The notes: generated by a model not told the origin, from the letters alone. A stretch of 64,000 nt of DNA from Propioniferax innocua (GCF_006716235.1 NZ_VFOR01000004.1:30145-94144); one strand, 5' to 3'; shown: positions 38,304-46,370, counted from the first letter of the stretch. Numbers and translations: made by a program.

Positions 38304-38384
38304 TTCTCATTTGCATCAAGCGGGGCAACCTTGCGCCAGCACCCCGAGCACACACGCCCGCCCTCGACACACACCCAGGCCGCA

Positions 38385-39770
38385 TCAAGCCTCGAAAACG
38401 GCCTCGGTCTGGAACCGCTCCTGATGGCTCATGCGGTGAGCGGTTTCCTTCGACCAGAACACTGCAAGGCTGCTCACCGCGAACAAGGCCGTGGCATAGA
38501 TGGCGAGTGGCGTCAGGCCACTCTCGGGAGTCACCAGCTTGTTGGCGATCAGTGGCGCGGTGCCCGCACCGAGGATCGAGGCCATCTGGAACGTCATCCC
38601 CGCACCGGTGTAGCGATGGGCAGCGTCGAACTTCTCGCTCAGGAATGCACCGATCGGACCGTACTGGGCAGGCTGCACGATACCGACCATCACGATGAGC
38701 GCCGGCCAGACGAACACAGGGTTCCCGGTCTGGATGAAATGGAAGCAGGCCCACAGCCCCATCACCGCGACCACGCCACCTCCCAACATGACCGGGCGTC
38801 GGCCCCACCGGTCGGACAGCCACGCCATGAACGGAATGGAGAACGTGGCGATGATCGAGCCGATGGTGACCATCATCAGCGCACTGTCCCGAGGTATCGG
38901 CGATGCGCTCCCTTCAGTGGAACTGACGATGAACGGCACCATGAACGTGGCACCCAGTCCCTGGACGAACAGACCAGCCGCGCCCGCCAACGTTCCGAGG
39001 AGCAACTCCTTGGGCGAGTGCTTGAGCATCTTCACCACCGGGACGCCGGTCCGGACCTCACCACGTTGACGAGCCAGTTCGAACTCGGGCGATTCGGTCA
39101 CGTTGGATCGCAGATAGAGCCCGATCACCACGATGGCGGCCGAGAGCAGGAATGGGACGCGCCAGCCCCAGTCGTCCACGAAGTAGGTGCCGGACGCGTT
39201 GGCGAAGGAATCCCCGGAGATGCGGGAGAAGAGCGCGAGGACGAAGGTCGAGAGCACGGCTCCCACCGGACCACCGGCAACGGCCAGCGATGCGCCGAAG
39301 CCCTTGCTCTCGGGTGTGGAGTGCTCCATGGCCATGAGCGTCGCGCCGGCCCACTCACCGCCGACGGCAATGCCCTGGATCATGCGCAGCACCACCAACG
39401 CGATGGGTGCGGCGACGCCCACCTTCTCGGCGGAGGGCATCAGCCCGATGCCCACGGAGACCAGCCCCATGGTCAGCAGGGTGATGACGAGCACGTTCTT
39501 GCGCCCGTAGCGGTCTCCGAAGTGACCGAAGGCGACGCTGCCGATGGGACGGGAGATGTAACCGATGAGCAGGATGAGGAAGGAAAGGGTGAGACCGAGA
39601 CTCGGCGGGAGGTTGCCGAAGAAGAGTTCGGGAAACACGAGCCCTGCCGCGGCGGCGTAGAGCAGGAAGTCGTAGTACTCGACAGTGCTTCCGAGGAAGC
39701 TGGCGACGACGGCGCGTCGGCGTTCATGAGGATTGATTGTCTTGGGGGCGATCAGGGCTTCATTGCTCAT
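38385..39770 (-). CDS. MFS transporter, metabolite:H+ symporter (MHS/ShiA-like) family
   Basis: 461-residue, twelve-helix major facilitator protein. ATG 39770 follows GGAGA. N-terminal VVASFLGSTVEYYDFLLYA is the hallmark of the MHS group (ProP, ShiA, KgtP), followed by loop 2-3 GHFGDRYGRKNVLV and the loop 4-5 element RMIQGIAVGGEWAGA. The substrate is probably a carboxylate, shikimate or betaine-type solute; it cannot be settled here. A CoA-transferase gene is divergent from it, so a carboxylic-acid role is attractive but unproven. Confidence 0.85.
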   Translation of the reverse strand: MSNEALIAPKTINPHERRRAVVASFLGSTVEYYDFLLYAAAAGLVFPELFFGNLPPSLGLTLSFLILLIGYISRPIGSVAFGHFGDRYGRKNVLVITLLTMGLVSVGIGLMPSAEKVGVAAPIALVVLRMIQGIAVGGEWAGATLMAMEHSTPESKGFGASLAVAGGPVGAVLSTFVLALFSRISGDSFANASGTYFVDDWGWRVPFLLSAAIVVIGLYLRSNVTESPEFELARQRGEVRTGVPVVKMLKHSPKELLLGTLAGAAGLFVQGLGATFMVPFIVSSTEGSASPIPRDSALMMVTIGSIIATFSIPFMAWLSDRWGRRPVMLGGGVVAVMGLWACFHFIQTGNPVFVWPALIVMVGIVQPAQYGPIGAFLSEKFDAAHRYTGAGMTFQMASILGAGTAPLIANKLVTPESGLTPLAIYATALFAVSSLAVFWSKETAHRMSHQERFQTEAVFEA

Positions 39771-39841
39771 TTCGTCTCCGGCGAGAGTCACGGCACGGGC
39801 GCCAATCAGCGGCCCCCGAGTCCTACGTTCAACACTGAACT

Positions 39842-39859
39842 CTTGAGCGATCGCTCAAG
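39842..39859. promoter_or_regulatory. Perfect 18-bp palindrome, candidate repressor operator
   Basis: CTTGAGCGATCGCTCAAG is fully self-complementary and lies in the divergent space between the MFS transporter and the CoA-transferase. A second partial site, TTGA-N8-TCAA, follows at about 39867. Shape and length suit a TetR-type repressor; no such gene is adjacent. Confidence 0.55.
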
Positions 39860-40001
39860 CGAGCACTTGAATACTCACTCAACAACAGCGAGGTCAAACA
39901 CCCGTTCCGCTGTGCGGCACGAACCGTCAGCAACAGCCCCCTCCCGCGCGTCGCGCGCTGAGGGCGCTCGATAGGCTCACTTCCAACATCGAGGAGGTCT
40001 C

Positions 40002-41510
40002 ATGGATCGGATTGCACACCCCGGCCTACGAGCGAAGGAGATGTCGGCCGAAGACGCGGCAGCGCTCATCCGCCCGGGCCACAACGTCGGCATGAGTGGC
40101 TTCACCGGCGCCGCCTACCCGAAGGCCGTTCCGGTCGCTCTGGCCAAGCAGATCGGCGCCGCGCACGCGGCAGGTCAGGATTTCCGGATCGGCGTGTGGA
40201 CCGGCGCGTCGACCGCCCCAGAGCTCGACGGCGAACTCGCCTTGGTCGATGGCGTCGACCTGCGCATGCCGTACCAGTCCGACCCCGAGACGCGAAAACG
40301 CATCAACGAAGGCAGCATGAACTACTGCGACATCCACCTGTCGCACGTGGCGCCGACGGTCTGGCAGGGCTTCTTCGGGCGGCTCGACACGGCGGTGGTC
40401 GAGGTCGCGGGCATCGACGAACATGGCGACCTGATCCCGGCCTCCAGCGTCGGCAACAACAAGACGTGGCTCGACATCGCCGACCAAGTGATCCTCGAGG
40501 TCAACGAGTGGCACTCCCTTGAACTGCTCGGCATGCACGACATCTACTACGGCACCGAGCTTCCTCCGAACCGCGTGCCCATCCCCATGACGCACCCCGC
40601 CGACCGCATCGGCCAGACGACGCTGCGCGTGGATCCGGAGAAGGTCGTGGCCGTGGTGCGCACCAACGCCCCCGACCGCAACTCGACGCTGAAGCCCGTG
40701 GACGACATCTCCAAGCAGATCGCCGGGCACTTCCTCGAGTTCCTCGAGCACCAGGTGAAGGTGGGGCGCATCCCCAAGAACCTGCTGCCACTGCAGTCGG
40801 GCGTCGGCAACATTGCGAACGCAGTGCTCGCCGGCCTCGACAGCGGCCCGTTCCGCAACATCTACGCCTACACCGAGGTGATCCAGGACGGCATGGTCGA
40901 TCTCCTCGATTCGGGCACGGTGGCCAAGGCGTCCGCCACGGCGTTCTCGCTGTCGCCGCCGGCCGCCGAGCGCATGAACGAGCGGGCCGCCGAGTACCGG
41001 GAGAAGATCATCCTGCGCCCCCAGGAGATCTCGAACCACCCCGAGGTCATCCGACGCCTGGGCGTCATCGCCTGCAACGGCATGGTGGAGGCCGACATCT
41101 ACGGCAATGTGAACTCGACGCACGTGATGGGCACCCGCATCATGAACGGCATCGGAGGCTCCGGCGACTTCGCCCGGAACTCGTTGATCAGCTGCTTTGT
41201 GTCGCCATCGACCGCCAAGGGCGGGGACATCTCGGTGATCGTGCCGATGGCCAGCCACGTGGACCACACCGAGCACGACGTCTCGGCGATCGCCACCGAG
41301 TGGGGCCTGGCCGACCTGCGCGGCCTCTCCCCCAAGAAACGGGCCAAGAAGATCATCGACACGTGCGCGCATCCGGACTTCCGTCCGGCCCTGCACGAAT
41401 ACTTCGAGTGGGCACAGAAGGTCTCGAAGGCCCAGCACACGCCGCACGATCTTTCCAAGGCACTGGGATGGCACCAGCGTTTCCTCGACGAAGGAACCAT
41501 GCATTCCTGA
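40002..41510 (+). CDS. Acetyl-CoA hydrolase/transferase family: probable succinyl-CoA:acetate/propionate CoA-transferase
   Basis: 502-residue class I CoA-transferase. The N-terminal half has LIRPGHNVGMSGFTGAAYPK. The catalytic Glu292 lies in YAYTEVIQDGMVDLLD, matching the active-site position (about 294) of AarC/SCACT. The C-terminal domain has MVEADIYGNVNSTHVMGTRI and GIGGSGDFARNS. In propionic-acid bacteria this family moves CoA from succinyl-CoA to propionate or acetate. GAGGAG precedes the ATG at 40002. It is monocistronic by position: a tRNA gene starts 17 bp after its stop. Confidence 0.85.
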   Translation: MDRIAHPGLRAKEMSAEDAAALIRPGHNVGMSGFTGAAYPKAVPVALAKQIGAAHAAGQDFRIGVWTGASTAPELDGELALVDGVDLRMPYQSDPETRKRINEGSMNYCDIHLSHVAPTVWQGFFGRLDTAVVEVAGIDEHGDLIPASSVGNNKTWLDIADQVILEVNEWHSLELLGMHDIYYGTELPPNRVPIPMTHPADRIGQTTLRVDPEKVVAVVRTNAPDRNSTLKPVDDISKQIAGHFLEFLEHQVKVGRIPKNLLPLQSGVGNIANAVLAGLDSGPFRNIYAYTEVIQDGMVDLLDSGTVAKASATAFSLSPPAAERMNERAAEYREKIILRPQEISNHPEVIRRLGVIACNGMVEADIYGNVNSTHVMGTRIMNGIGGSGDFARNSLISCFVSPSTAKGGDISVIVPMASHVDHTEHDVSAIATEWGLADLRGLSPKKRAKKIIDTCAHPDFRPALHEYFEWAQKVSKAQHTPHDLSKALGWHQRFLDEGTMHS

Positions 41511-41527
41511 TAAACTCGTAGATCTGC

Positions 41528-41601
41528 GCGGGCGTAGTTCAGTGGCAGAACGCCACCACTCCGTGGTGGAGACGTGAGTTCGATCCTTGCCGCCCGCTCC
41601 A
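41528..41601 (+). tRNA. tRNA-Gly (anticodon UCC) with atypical anticodon arm
   Basis: 74 nt with encoded CCA. Acceptor GCGGGCG/CGCCCGC, D-arm GTTC-AGTGGCA-GAAC, anticodon arm CCACC-ACTCCGT-GGTGG, T-arm GTGAG-TTCGATC-CTTGC with two G-U pairs. The anticodon reads TCC, but position 33 is C instead of the near-universal U, and 37 is G. A32-U38 and C33-G37 can pair, so the arm can close into CCACCAC/GTGGTGG with only the anticodon unpaired. It may be a decaying gene or a special non-decoding isoacceptor. Confidence 0.8.
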
Positions 41602-41614
41602 GATCTTCACGCTT

Positions 41615-41644
41615 CGAGCCCCGAGACCCCGGTCTCGGGGCTCG
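41615..41644 (+). terminator. Terminator of tRNA-Gly(UCC)
   Basis: Perfect 14-bp stem CGAGCCCCGAGACC / GGTCTCGGGGCTCG with a minimal CC centre, 13 bp after the tRNA end. Confidence 0.8.
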
Positions 41645-41682
41645 ATCTGTCTCCGGATGCGCGTGCCTCCAGAGCTCGAGGG

Positions 41683-41710
41683 TTGACTGTTACGTAACGT
41701 CACATGCTCT
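41683..41710 (+). promoter_or_regulatory. MerR-type promoter/operator remnant
   Basis: TTGACT is followed by the palindrome GTTACGTAAC and then GTCACATGCTCT. A long spacer carrying a dyad is characteristic of promoters bound by MerR proteins, and a MerR fragment begins at 41720. Confidence 0.5.
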
Positions 41711-41719
41711 GCTGAGGTC

Positions 41720-42081
41720 ATGCGAATCTCAGACTGTGCCGAGCTCACCGGAACCACGGTGCGGACGATCCGTTACTACCACCAGATCGGCATGCTCCCG
41801 GTGCCCGAGCGCGTCTGTTCTGGTCGTGGCCGTGGCCACCGCGCGGATCGGCTGGCGTGGACGTCCCCTGGCCCGCCTGGGTCGTGTTCGGCATCAGTGC
41901 CACCTTCGCGTTCCTCGGCCCGATGCTGGATCTCCCCGAACGGGTCCTCGAGTTGGGGCCGTTCGGCGCCGTCGGCAATGTGTCGGCCGAAACGATCAGT
42001 TGGCTCGGCGTCGAGAGCGTCCTCACTGTGGTGCTGATCGGCGTCGGGACCTGGTGGGTGCAACGTCGCGATCTGGCCTGA
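41720..42081 (+). pseudogene. Deletion remnant: MerR N-terminus joined to ABC-2 permease C-terminus
   Basis: From ATG 41720 the sequence MRISDCAELTGTTVRTIRYY then HQIGMLPVPERV is an unmistakable MerR helix-turn-helix, but it stops matching after about 32 residues. The following DNA, in two other frames, encodes the end of an ABC-2 exporter membrane subunit: first VLVVAVATARIGWRG, then WPAWVVFGISATFAFLGPML, DLPERVLELGPFGAVGN and a terminal WWVQRRDLA. MerR regulators often precede an ATPase and permease pair; here about 2 kb has been deleted and the frame lost. Not functional. The sequence from 42082 to 42315 has no gene. Confidence 0.75.
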
Positions 42082-42218
42082 GGCAGGCGGGGCGCCCAGA
42101 ACCAACCGTTGATGGAACAGGCGTTAATCGGTCGACCGAATCACGGCCCGATATCACCCCATCACGGCTCCATATCAGAACCTCCGAAAATCCCCCCGGG
42201 GGTATGGGGTCCGACATT

Positions 42219-42247
42219 TCGGCTGTTTATCGTCGATGACAAGCCGA
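42219..42247 (+). promoter_or_regulatory. Hairpin in the leader of the first secreted-protein gene
   Basis: TCGGCTGT and ACAAGCCGA pair (one bulge) about 70 bp before the ATG at 42316, inside a relatively AT-rich stretch that probably holds the promoter and 5' leader. Confidence 0.3.
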
Positions 42248-42315
42248 TATCGCAATGGCCCGAAAAGAAACCGATTGAACGACCATACGGATCCACCGAA
42301 CAAAACTCAGGGGGA

Positions 42316-42810
42316 ATGATGATCCGCAAGATCGCCGCAATCACCGCTGCCGCCGGAGGGCTCCTCGCCGCCGGACTGACCACCACCCCGGCCCACGCCG
42401 ACACCATCCACACCGACATGAGCTCGCCCAAGGTCGAGATGGAGAAGTTCGATGTGACTCTCCTCGACGTCCGACCCAGCGAGTACAACGGAACCTTCAT
42501 CGAGGTGCTGGTGTGCGCCAACGACGTGCCGCCCGGCGAAAAGATGCGGGTTTCGTGGGATCCGTGGAACGTGTCCTCGGACGAGGCGATCTTCTCGCCC
42601 AGCAGCACCGAGGGCCCCAGCGGACCCACCTACCCGTGGGCGTACGTGGACGCCCAGCAGATTCCGCCGGACTCCTACGGCGAGCGCTACCTCGTCGACG
42701 GGGAGTGCGCCGAAGGGACTCTGCTGTTCCACACAGATGGCGCCGAACCCACCGCCGTCTTCTATGAGAACGCTTTCGGCGAGCGGGCCATCTGGCGCCT
42801 CGACAGCTGA
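42316..42810 (+). CDS. Small secreted protein with conserved Cys pair, paralogue 1
   Basis: 164 residues. The signal peptide (MMIRKIAAITAAAGGLLAAG) ends at TTTPAHA. The mature part has two Cys, in VLVCANDVPPGEKMRVSW and DGECAEGTLLF, probably disulfide-bonded, and is mostly beta-strand in pattern. It ends YENAFGERAIWRLD. It is clearly paralogous to the next gene and to the fragment at 33455. TCAGGGGGAA precedes the ATG in both intact copies. I do not recognise the family; it could be a surface or secreted effector or an immunoglobulin-like domain. Confidence 0.75.
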   Translation: MMIRKIAAITAAAGGLLAAGLTTTPAHADTIHTDMSSPKVEMEKFDVTLLDVRPSEYNGTFIEVLVCANDVPPGEKMRVSWDPWNVSSDEAIFSPSSTEGPSGPTYPWAYVDAQQIPPDSYGERYLVDGECAEGTLLFHTDGAEPTAVFYENAFGERAIWRLDS

Positions 42811-42867
42811 AGCCCCTCTCAACGGCGCTGACCAACCGCGGGATGAAAAACCCGCAACATCAATATC

Positions 42868-42970
42868 CAAATTATCTCTTCAGGGATATGTGGTTCAGCC
42901 ACTCGGGCACCCAGAACCAAAAGTCGCCACGGAAAATCTATTTCCGTGGCGACTCACCCAAGAGATATTC
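42868..42970 (+). promoter_or_regulatory. Structured leader of the second secreted-protein gene
   Basis: A perfect 14-bp hairpin AGTCGCCACGGAAA / TTTCCGTGGCGACT (42922-42954, 5-nt loop) lies within an outer pairing TATCTCTT (about 42870) to AAGAGATA (about 42959), all upstream of ATG 42996. It may end transcription from the upstream paralogue or form a 5' leader structure. No U-run follows the stem. Confidence 0.5.
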
Positions 42971-42995
42971 CAGTAATTCCAGATCAGGGGGAACC

Positions 42996-43493
42996 ATGTT
43001 CCGAAAGATCGCCGCAATCACCGCCGCCGGAGCCATCGTGGCCGGCGGCCTCGCCACCACCCCGGCCCATGCCGATGAGCCCTACCCCGAACACGTCGAG
43101 ATGGAGAACTTCGACGTGACCTTCCACGGGAACGACTACCCGCCGGGGGAGGGGCCGTCCGGCACGGGATGGATGTCCGCCGATGTCACCGTCTGTGCCA
43201 AGAACGTGGCCCCCGGTGAACGGGTGCGGGTCTCATGGGACGCGTGGTCCCTCACCACCAAGACCGACACCATAAAACCCAGCGATGACCACGACATGAT
43301 CTACGGGCCGACCTACCCCCACGGGAACCTGCCGCCGGAGGCCCCTCCGCCGGCCGACCCGTCCGAGCGCTACCTCGCCGATGGCGAATGCGCCGAGGGG
43401 AACCTGCTGTTCTTCACCGACGGCGAACGCCCCGGGTGGTTGTCCTACGAGAGCTCGCTCGGCGACTCTGCCCAGTGGCAGATCCTGGTCTGA
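42996..43493 (+). CDS. Small secreted protein with conserved Cys pair, paralogue 2
   Basis: 165 residues. Signal peptide MFRKIAAITAAGAIVAGGLA with TTPAHA cleavage, almost the same as paralogue 1. The mature domain repeats the same order: HVEMENFDVTF, VTVCAKNVAPGERVRVSWD, GPTYPHGN, YLADGECAEGNLLFF, YESSLGDSAQWQILV. The two Cys are conserved. A Pro-rich insert (about 125-138) differs. The ATG at 42996 has CAGGGGG upstream. No known domain recognised; exported or cell-surface location is well supported. Confidence 0.75.
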   Translation: MFRKIAAITAAGAIVAGGLATTPAHADEPYPEHVEMENFDVTFHGNDYPPGEGPSGTGWMSADVTVCAKNVAPGERVRVSWDAWSLTTKTDTIKPSDDHDMIYGPTYPHGNLPPEAPPPADPSERYLADGECAEGNLLFFTDGERPGWLSYESSLGDSAQWQILV

Positions 43494-43503
43494 GTTCCAC
43501 CGG

Positions 43504-43552
43504 CATGGCGTGGGGCCGACACGCTCGGGGGGAGGGTCGGCCCCACGCCATG
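43504..43552. terminator. Strong bidirectional terminator
   Basis: CATGGCGTGGGGCCGAC pairs perfectly over 17 bp with GTCGGCCCCACGCCATG around a 15-nt loop, between the convergent secreted-protein and SMR genes. Confidence 0.8.
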
Positions 43553-43602
43553 TTCCCATGTCCTCACGGGTGCGCGTTTCCCCGACCATCAGCGTCGCGG
43601 CG

Positions 43603-43914
43603 TCAGCCCAGTTCGACCAGCATGACGCCGGTGATGATCAACACGATCCCGGCGACCATGCGTCTGGTGAGGGCGTCGCCCCACAGGATGCGGCTGAGGA
43701 TCGCCACCGAGGCCACACCTGCAGCGGCCCAGATGCCGTAGGCGAGCCCCACGGGCATCCCTGCGGCAAGGGAGCGGCCAAGGAACCAGAACGCCGCCAG
43801 ATAGCCGATCCCCATCGGCACCAGCCATCCACGCCGCTGGAAACCCTGCGACTGACGCATGCTCAGCGTCGCCGCCACTTCGCAGGCCACGGCCATCATC
43901 AGGTTCAGGTACAT
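43603..43914 (-). CDS. SMR-family multidrug efflux subunit (second of pair)
   Basis: 103-residue, four-helix small multidrug resistance protein. The membrane-embedded Glu of helix 1 is in MMAVACEVAATLSMRQSQGF. Helix 3-4 signature residues are in MPVGLAYGIWAAAGVASVAI (G-x-x-Y-x-x-W type). Its start (ATG 43914) overlaps the end of the other SMR gene by 10 bp, so the two are made together and probably form an asymmetric heterodimer, as in EbrAB-type pumps. Exports cationic compounds with proton exchange, by family knowledge. Confidence 0.9.
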   Translation of the reverse strand: MYLNLMMAVACEVAATLSMRQSQGFQRRGWLVPMGIGYLAAFWFLGRSLAAGMPVGLAYGIWAAAGVASVAILSRILWGDALTRRMVAGIVLIITGVMLVELG

Positions 43915-44243
43915 GTCGCGTACTCCCGCTTCGGAGTGCTCTGCACCAGCGCCACTCCGCCCACGATGCACAGCAGCCCAGCGGCATCGAGCAGTGTCAG
44001 GGCCTCGTCGAAGAGAACCCAGCCGAACACTGCAGTGAGCGCAACCCCTGCACCACTCCAGATGCTGTAGGTGACCCCGATCGGCACTCCACGGCGGAGC
44101 ACGACGCCCAAAAGCCCCAATGCGGCCGTGTAGCCCACGACAACCGCGATGATCCAGCCCCAGTGATCCGCAGCCGCGCGCAGCGCCAGCGTCCCGGCCA
44201 CCTCGAAGGCGATGGCCATCGCCAGCAATCCCCATGTCTGCAT
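43905..44243 (-). CDS. SMR-family multidrug efflux subunit (first of pair)
   Basis: 112-residue, four-helix SMR protein. Helix 1 has LLAMAIAFEVAGTLALRAAA with the essential Glu; helix 2 is rich in Gly; the third-helix motif is VPIGVTYSIWSGAGVALTAV. ATG 44243 follows AAAGGAG. The C-terminus (STPKREYATCT) overlaps the next gene start. Paired, non-identical SMR genes usually work only together. The upstream space holds palindromic repeat copy C. Confidence 0.9.
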   Translation of the reverse strand: MQTWGLLAMAIAFEVAGTLALRAAADHWGWIIAVVVGYTAALGLLGVVLRRGVPIGVTYSIWSGAGVALTAVFGWVLFDEALTLLDAAGLLCIVGGVALVQSTPKREYATCT

Positions 44244-44290
44244 CCACCGGCTCCTTTCGGACCTCCACTCTCCACGGTCGGACAAGCAAC

Positions 44291-44394
44291 CGGTGTCCAC
44301 AACCGACCACTGGATTCCCCGAGGCGAGCACGAAGCCTTTGTTCACGGGGTCTGGCCACACTGCGGATGAACGACTGGTCGGTTGTGGTCACCG
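44291..44394. repeat. CCACAAC palindromic repeat, copy C (full hairpin)
   Basis: Arms CGGTGTCCACAACCGACCAC (then TGG) and CGACTGGTCGGTTGTGGTCA (then CCG) match at 20 of 23 positions when one is reversed and complemented. An inner CCCCG/CGGGG pairing is present. It lies between the divergent SMR and PH-domain genes. Here the central arm pair is CCGACCA/TGGTCGG, whereas copy A has CCTCCCA/TGGGAGG, so both arms changed together. Confidence 0.8.
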
Positions 44395-44426
44395 AGCTGC
44401 GCAGACACGCTCGGTAGGCTGCAGCC

Positions 44427-44918
44427 ATGTCCGACCCCCTCTTCGCTCCCCCACACGGCGAATGGCGGCGTCCGGCCAGCGGATACATCGCAGCGCGCCG
44501 CATCGCCACCTTCATCACATGGCTGATCGTGTTCGGGATCCCGGTCGGTGCCCTGACGGCGTTCGCCCCGTGGCCGTTCGCGGTGTCGGTGGGCGCTGTC
44601 GGACTGATCGTGCTGGTGTGGCGCGTCATCCGCGTCGCAGCGTTGTGCCGCGCCCGCGGCTATGCAGAAATGGACGAGGAGCTGTACGTCACCAAGGGCA
44701 TCTGGTTCCAGTCGCTCACTGTCGTCCCCTACGGGCGCATGCAGGTGGTCGAGGTGGAGCGGGACCTCTTCGAGCGATGGTTCGGGATCGCCACGGTGCG
44801 TCTGGTGACCGCGAGCTCCGAGACCGGCGCCAGCATCCCCGGTATCCCTCCCGAACAGGCCGCCGAGCTGCGCGACCGTCTGACCGAGCTCGGCGATCCG
44901 CGCGGCTCGGGGCTCTGA
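44427..44918 (+). CDS. PH-domain (YdbS-like) membrane protein
   Basis: 163 residues with two N-terminal helices (IATFITWLIVFGIPVGALTA and WPFAVSVGAVGLIVLVWRVI) followed by a bacterial PH (bPH2) domain: EELYVTKGIWFQSLTVVPYG, RMQVVEVERDLFERWFGIAT, VRLVTASSETGASIPGI. This is the YdbS type, always paired with a longer YdbT-type partner as here (8-bp gap). The pair is of unknown function. In Bacillus, YdbS/YdbT are linked to antimicrobial resistance. Confidence 0.85.
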   Translation: MSDPLFAPPHGEWRRPASGYIAARRIATFITWLIVFGIPVGALTAFAPWPFAVSVGAVGLIVLVWRVIRVAALCRARGYAEMDEELYVTKGIWFQSLTVVPYGRMQVVEVERDLFERWFGIATVRLVTASSETGASIPGIPPEQAAELRDRLTELGDPRGSGL

Positions 44919-44926
44919 GGCCGCAG

Positions 44927-46339
44927 ATGGCCACCGCATGGGTCCCCACCGGACGTTCGGAGCGCCCCCACCCGTTGACACCGTTGGTGCGGGGATGGGT
45001 GATCTTCGCCGCGTTGCTGTTCTCACTGGTGCAGGAACTCGGTTCCTTCCGCGGCGACGAGAACGGTGAAGGAACCTCTGTTCCGTGGTGGGTCCTGGGG
45101 GCAGGGTTACTGGCCACGGCATTGATCGGCGGTATCGCATCGTTCGTCACCTGGCGGTTCACCCGGTTCGTGATCGATGACCGGGAGGTACGTATCGAGA
45201 CCGGGTGGCTGAACAAGTCGTCCAGGAAGGTGCCGTTCGAACGGGTGCAGAGCATCGATGTGGTCCAGCCGTTCGTCGGAAGGTTGTTCGGCCTCGCTGA
45301 GCTCGAGATCCAGGCCGGTGGCTCGGATTCCCAGTTGCGGCTTCGCTACCTGAGTCGCCAGCGCGCCAATCAACTCCGTGATCACCTGCTGACCCGTGCC
45401 ATGGGCGAATCCAGCGATGCGCTGACGCGCCGAACCAAAGAGAACGTGCTGACCGGCGTCAGCGCGAGCGACGATGTCCTGATCCGGTTGACCCCCACCG
45501 CACTGATCGTCGGCTTCCTCACCTCGGGTGAATTCATCTGGACAGCTGCGATACTCGTGATCAGCCTGATCGGTCTGGGTATCGGCGCCTGGATGAGCAG
45601 CCTCGGGGTCCTGCTCGCCGGCCTTCCGCTCCTCATCCCCCTCGTGGTGGCGATCGGAAATCTCGCAAGCAAATACGTGTTGCGTCAGGTGAACTACACG
45701 ATGGTCCGCACCGGCCACGGCAGCGGCGCGACGCCGGCCATGCGTCACGGACGCGGCGGCGTTCGTATCACTGCAGGACTCACGAGCCTCACGAGCCGCA
45801 CGATCCCGTTCGACCGGGTGCAGGGGCTGAAGATCCACCAGAGTCTGCTGTGGCGTCCCCTCGGGCTGTTCCGCATCGATGTGGATGTCATCGGGACCCG
45901 CAACGAGGAGGCAGACACAGACTCGCACGGCAATGTGCTGCTGCCGATCGGGACCGCCGCGCAGGTCGCCACCATCCTCGATGTGATCCTTCCCGACACC
46001 GATCTGACACCGGACCTGCGTCCCGCTCCCCGACGCTGCCGCTGGTTGCGGCCCTTCGACTTCTGGACGCTGAAACACGGTGTGAGCCCCGACGTGGTCG
46101 TCACCGAACAGGGGTGGCTGCACCACGTCCGGCTGATCGTCCCGCACGCCAAGACCCAATCGGTGCGCATCCGACGCGGCCCCCTGCAACGCGCGCTGGG
46201 GCTGGCGTCGGTGTTCGTGGACAACGTGGATGGCCCGGTGAACGTGGCGATCAAACATCAGGACCCGCAGTGGGCCCGCGAACTCGCACTCTCCCAGCTC
46301 GATCGGGCTCGAACGGCCCGGAATCACGCCCCCCGCTGA
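44927..46339 (+). CDS. PH-domain (YdbT-like) membrane protein
   Basis: 470 residues from ATG 44927. Three bPH2-type repeats are spaced through the protein: [20 protein letters not shown] with [40 protein letters not shown] with [12 protein letters not shown]; and [20 protein letters not shown] with [19 protein letters not shown]. Between them are helix pairs ([52 protein letters not shown]). The order matches YdbT. Translated right after the YdbS-like gene. Confidence 0.85.
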   Translation: MATAWVPTGRSERPHPLTPLVRGWVIFAALLFSLVQELGSFRGDENGEGTSVPWWVLGAGLLATALIGGIASFVTWRFTRFVIDDREVRIETGWLNKSSRKVPFERVQSIDVVQPFVGRLFGLAELEIQAGGSDSQLRLRYLSRQRANQLRDHLLTRAMGESSDALTRRTKENVLTGVSASDDVLIRLTPTALIVGFLTSGEFIWTAAILVISLIGLGIGAWMSSLGVLLAGLPLLIPLVVAIGNLASKYVLRQVNYTMVRTGHGSGATPAMRHGRGGVRITAGLTSLTSRTIPFDRVQGLKIHQSLLWRPLGLFRIDVDVIGTRNEEADTDSHGNVLLPIGTAAQVATILDVILPDTDLTPDLRPAPRRCRWLRPFDFWTLKHGVSPDVVVTEQGWLHHVRLIVPHAKTQSVRIRRGPLQRALGLASVFVDNVDGPVNVAIKHQDPQWARELALSQLDRARTARNHAPR

Positions 46340-46370
46340 CAACGGCAGCTGTTTGGGTAATGTTCCGAAC

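Noticed and set aside
43603..44361. Single 252-codon frame over the SMR region
   Set aside because: Two overlapping SMR proteins in different frames explain the region; the long frame mixes one of them with noise.
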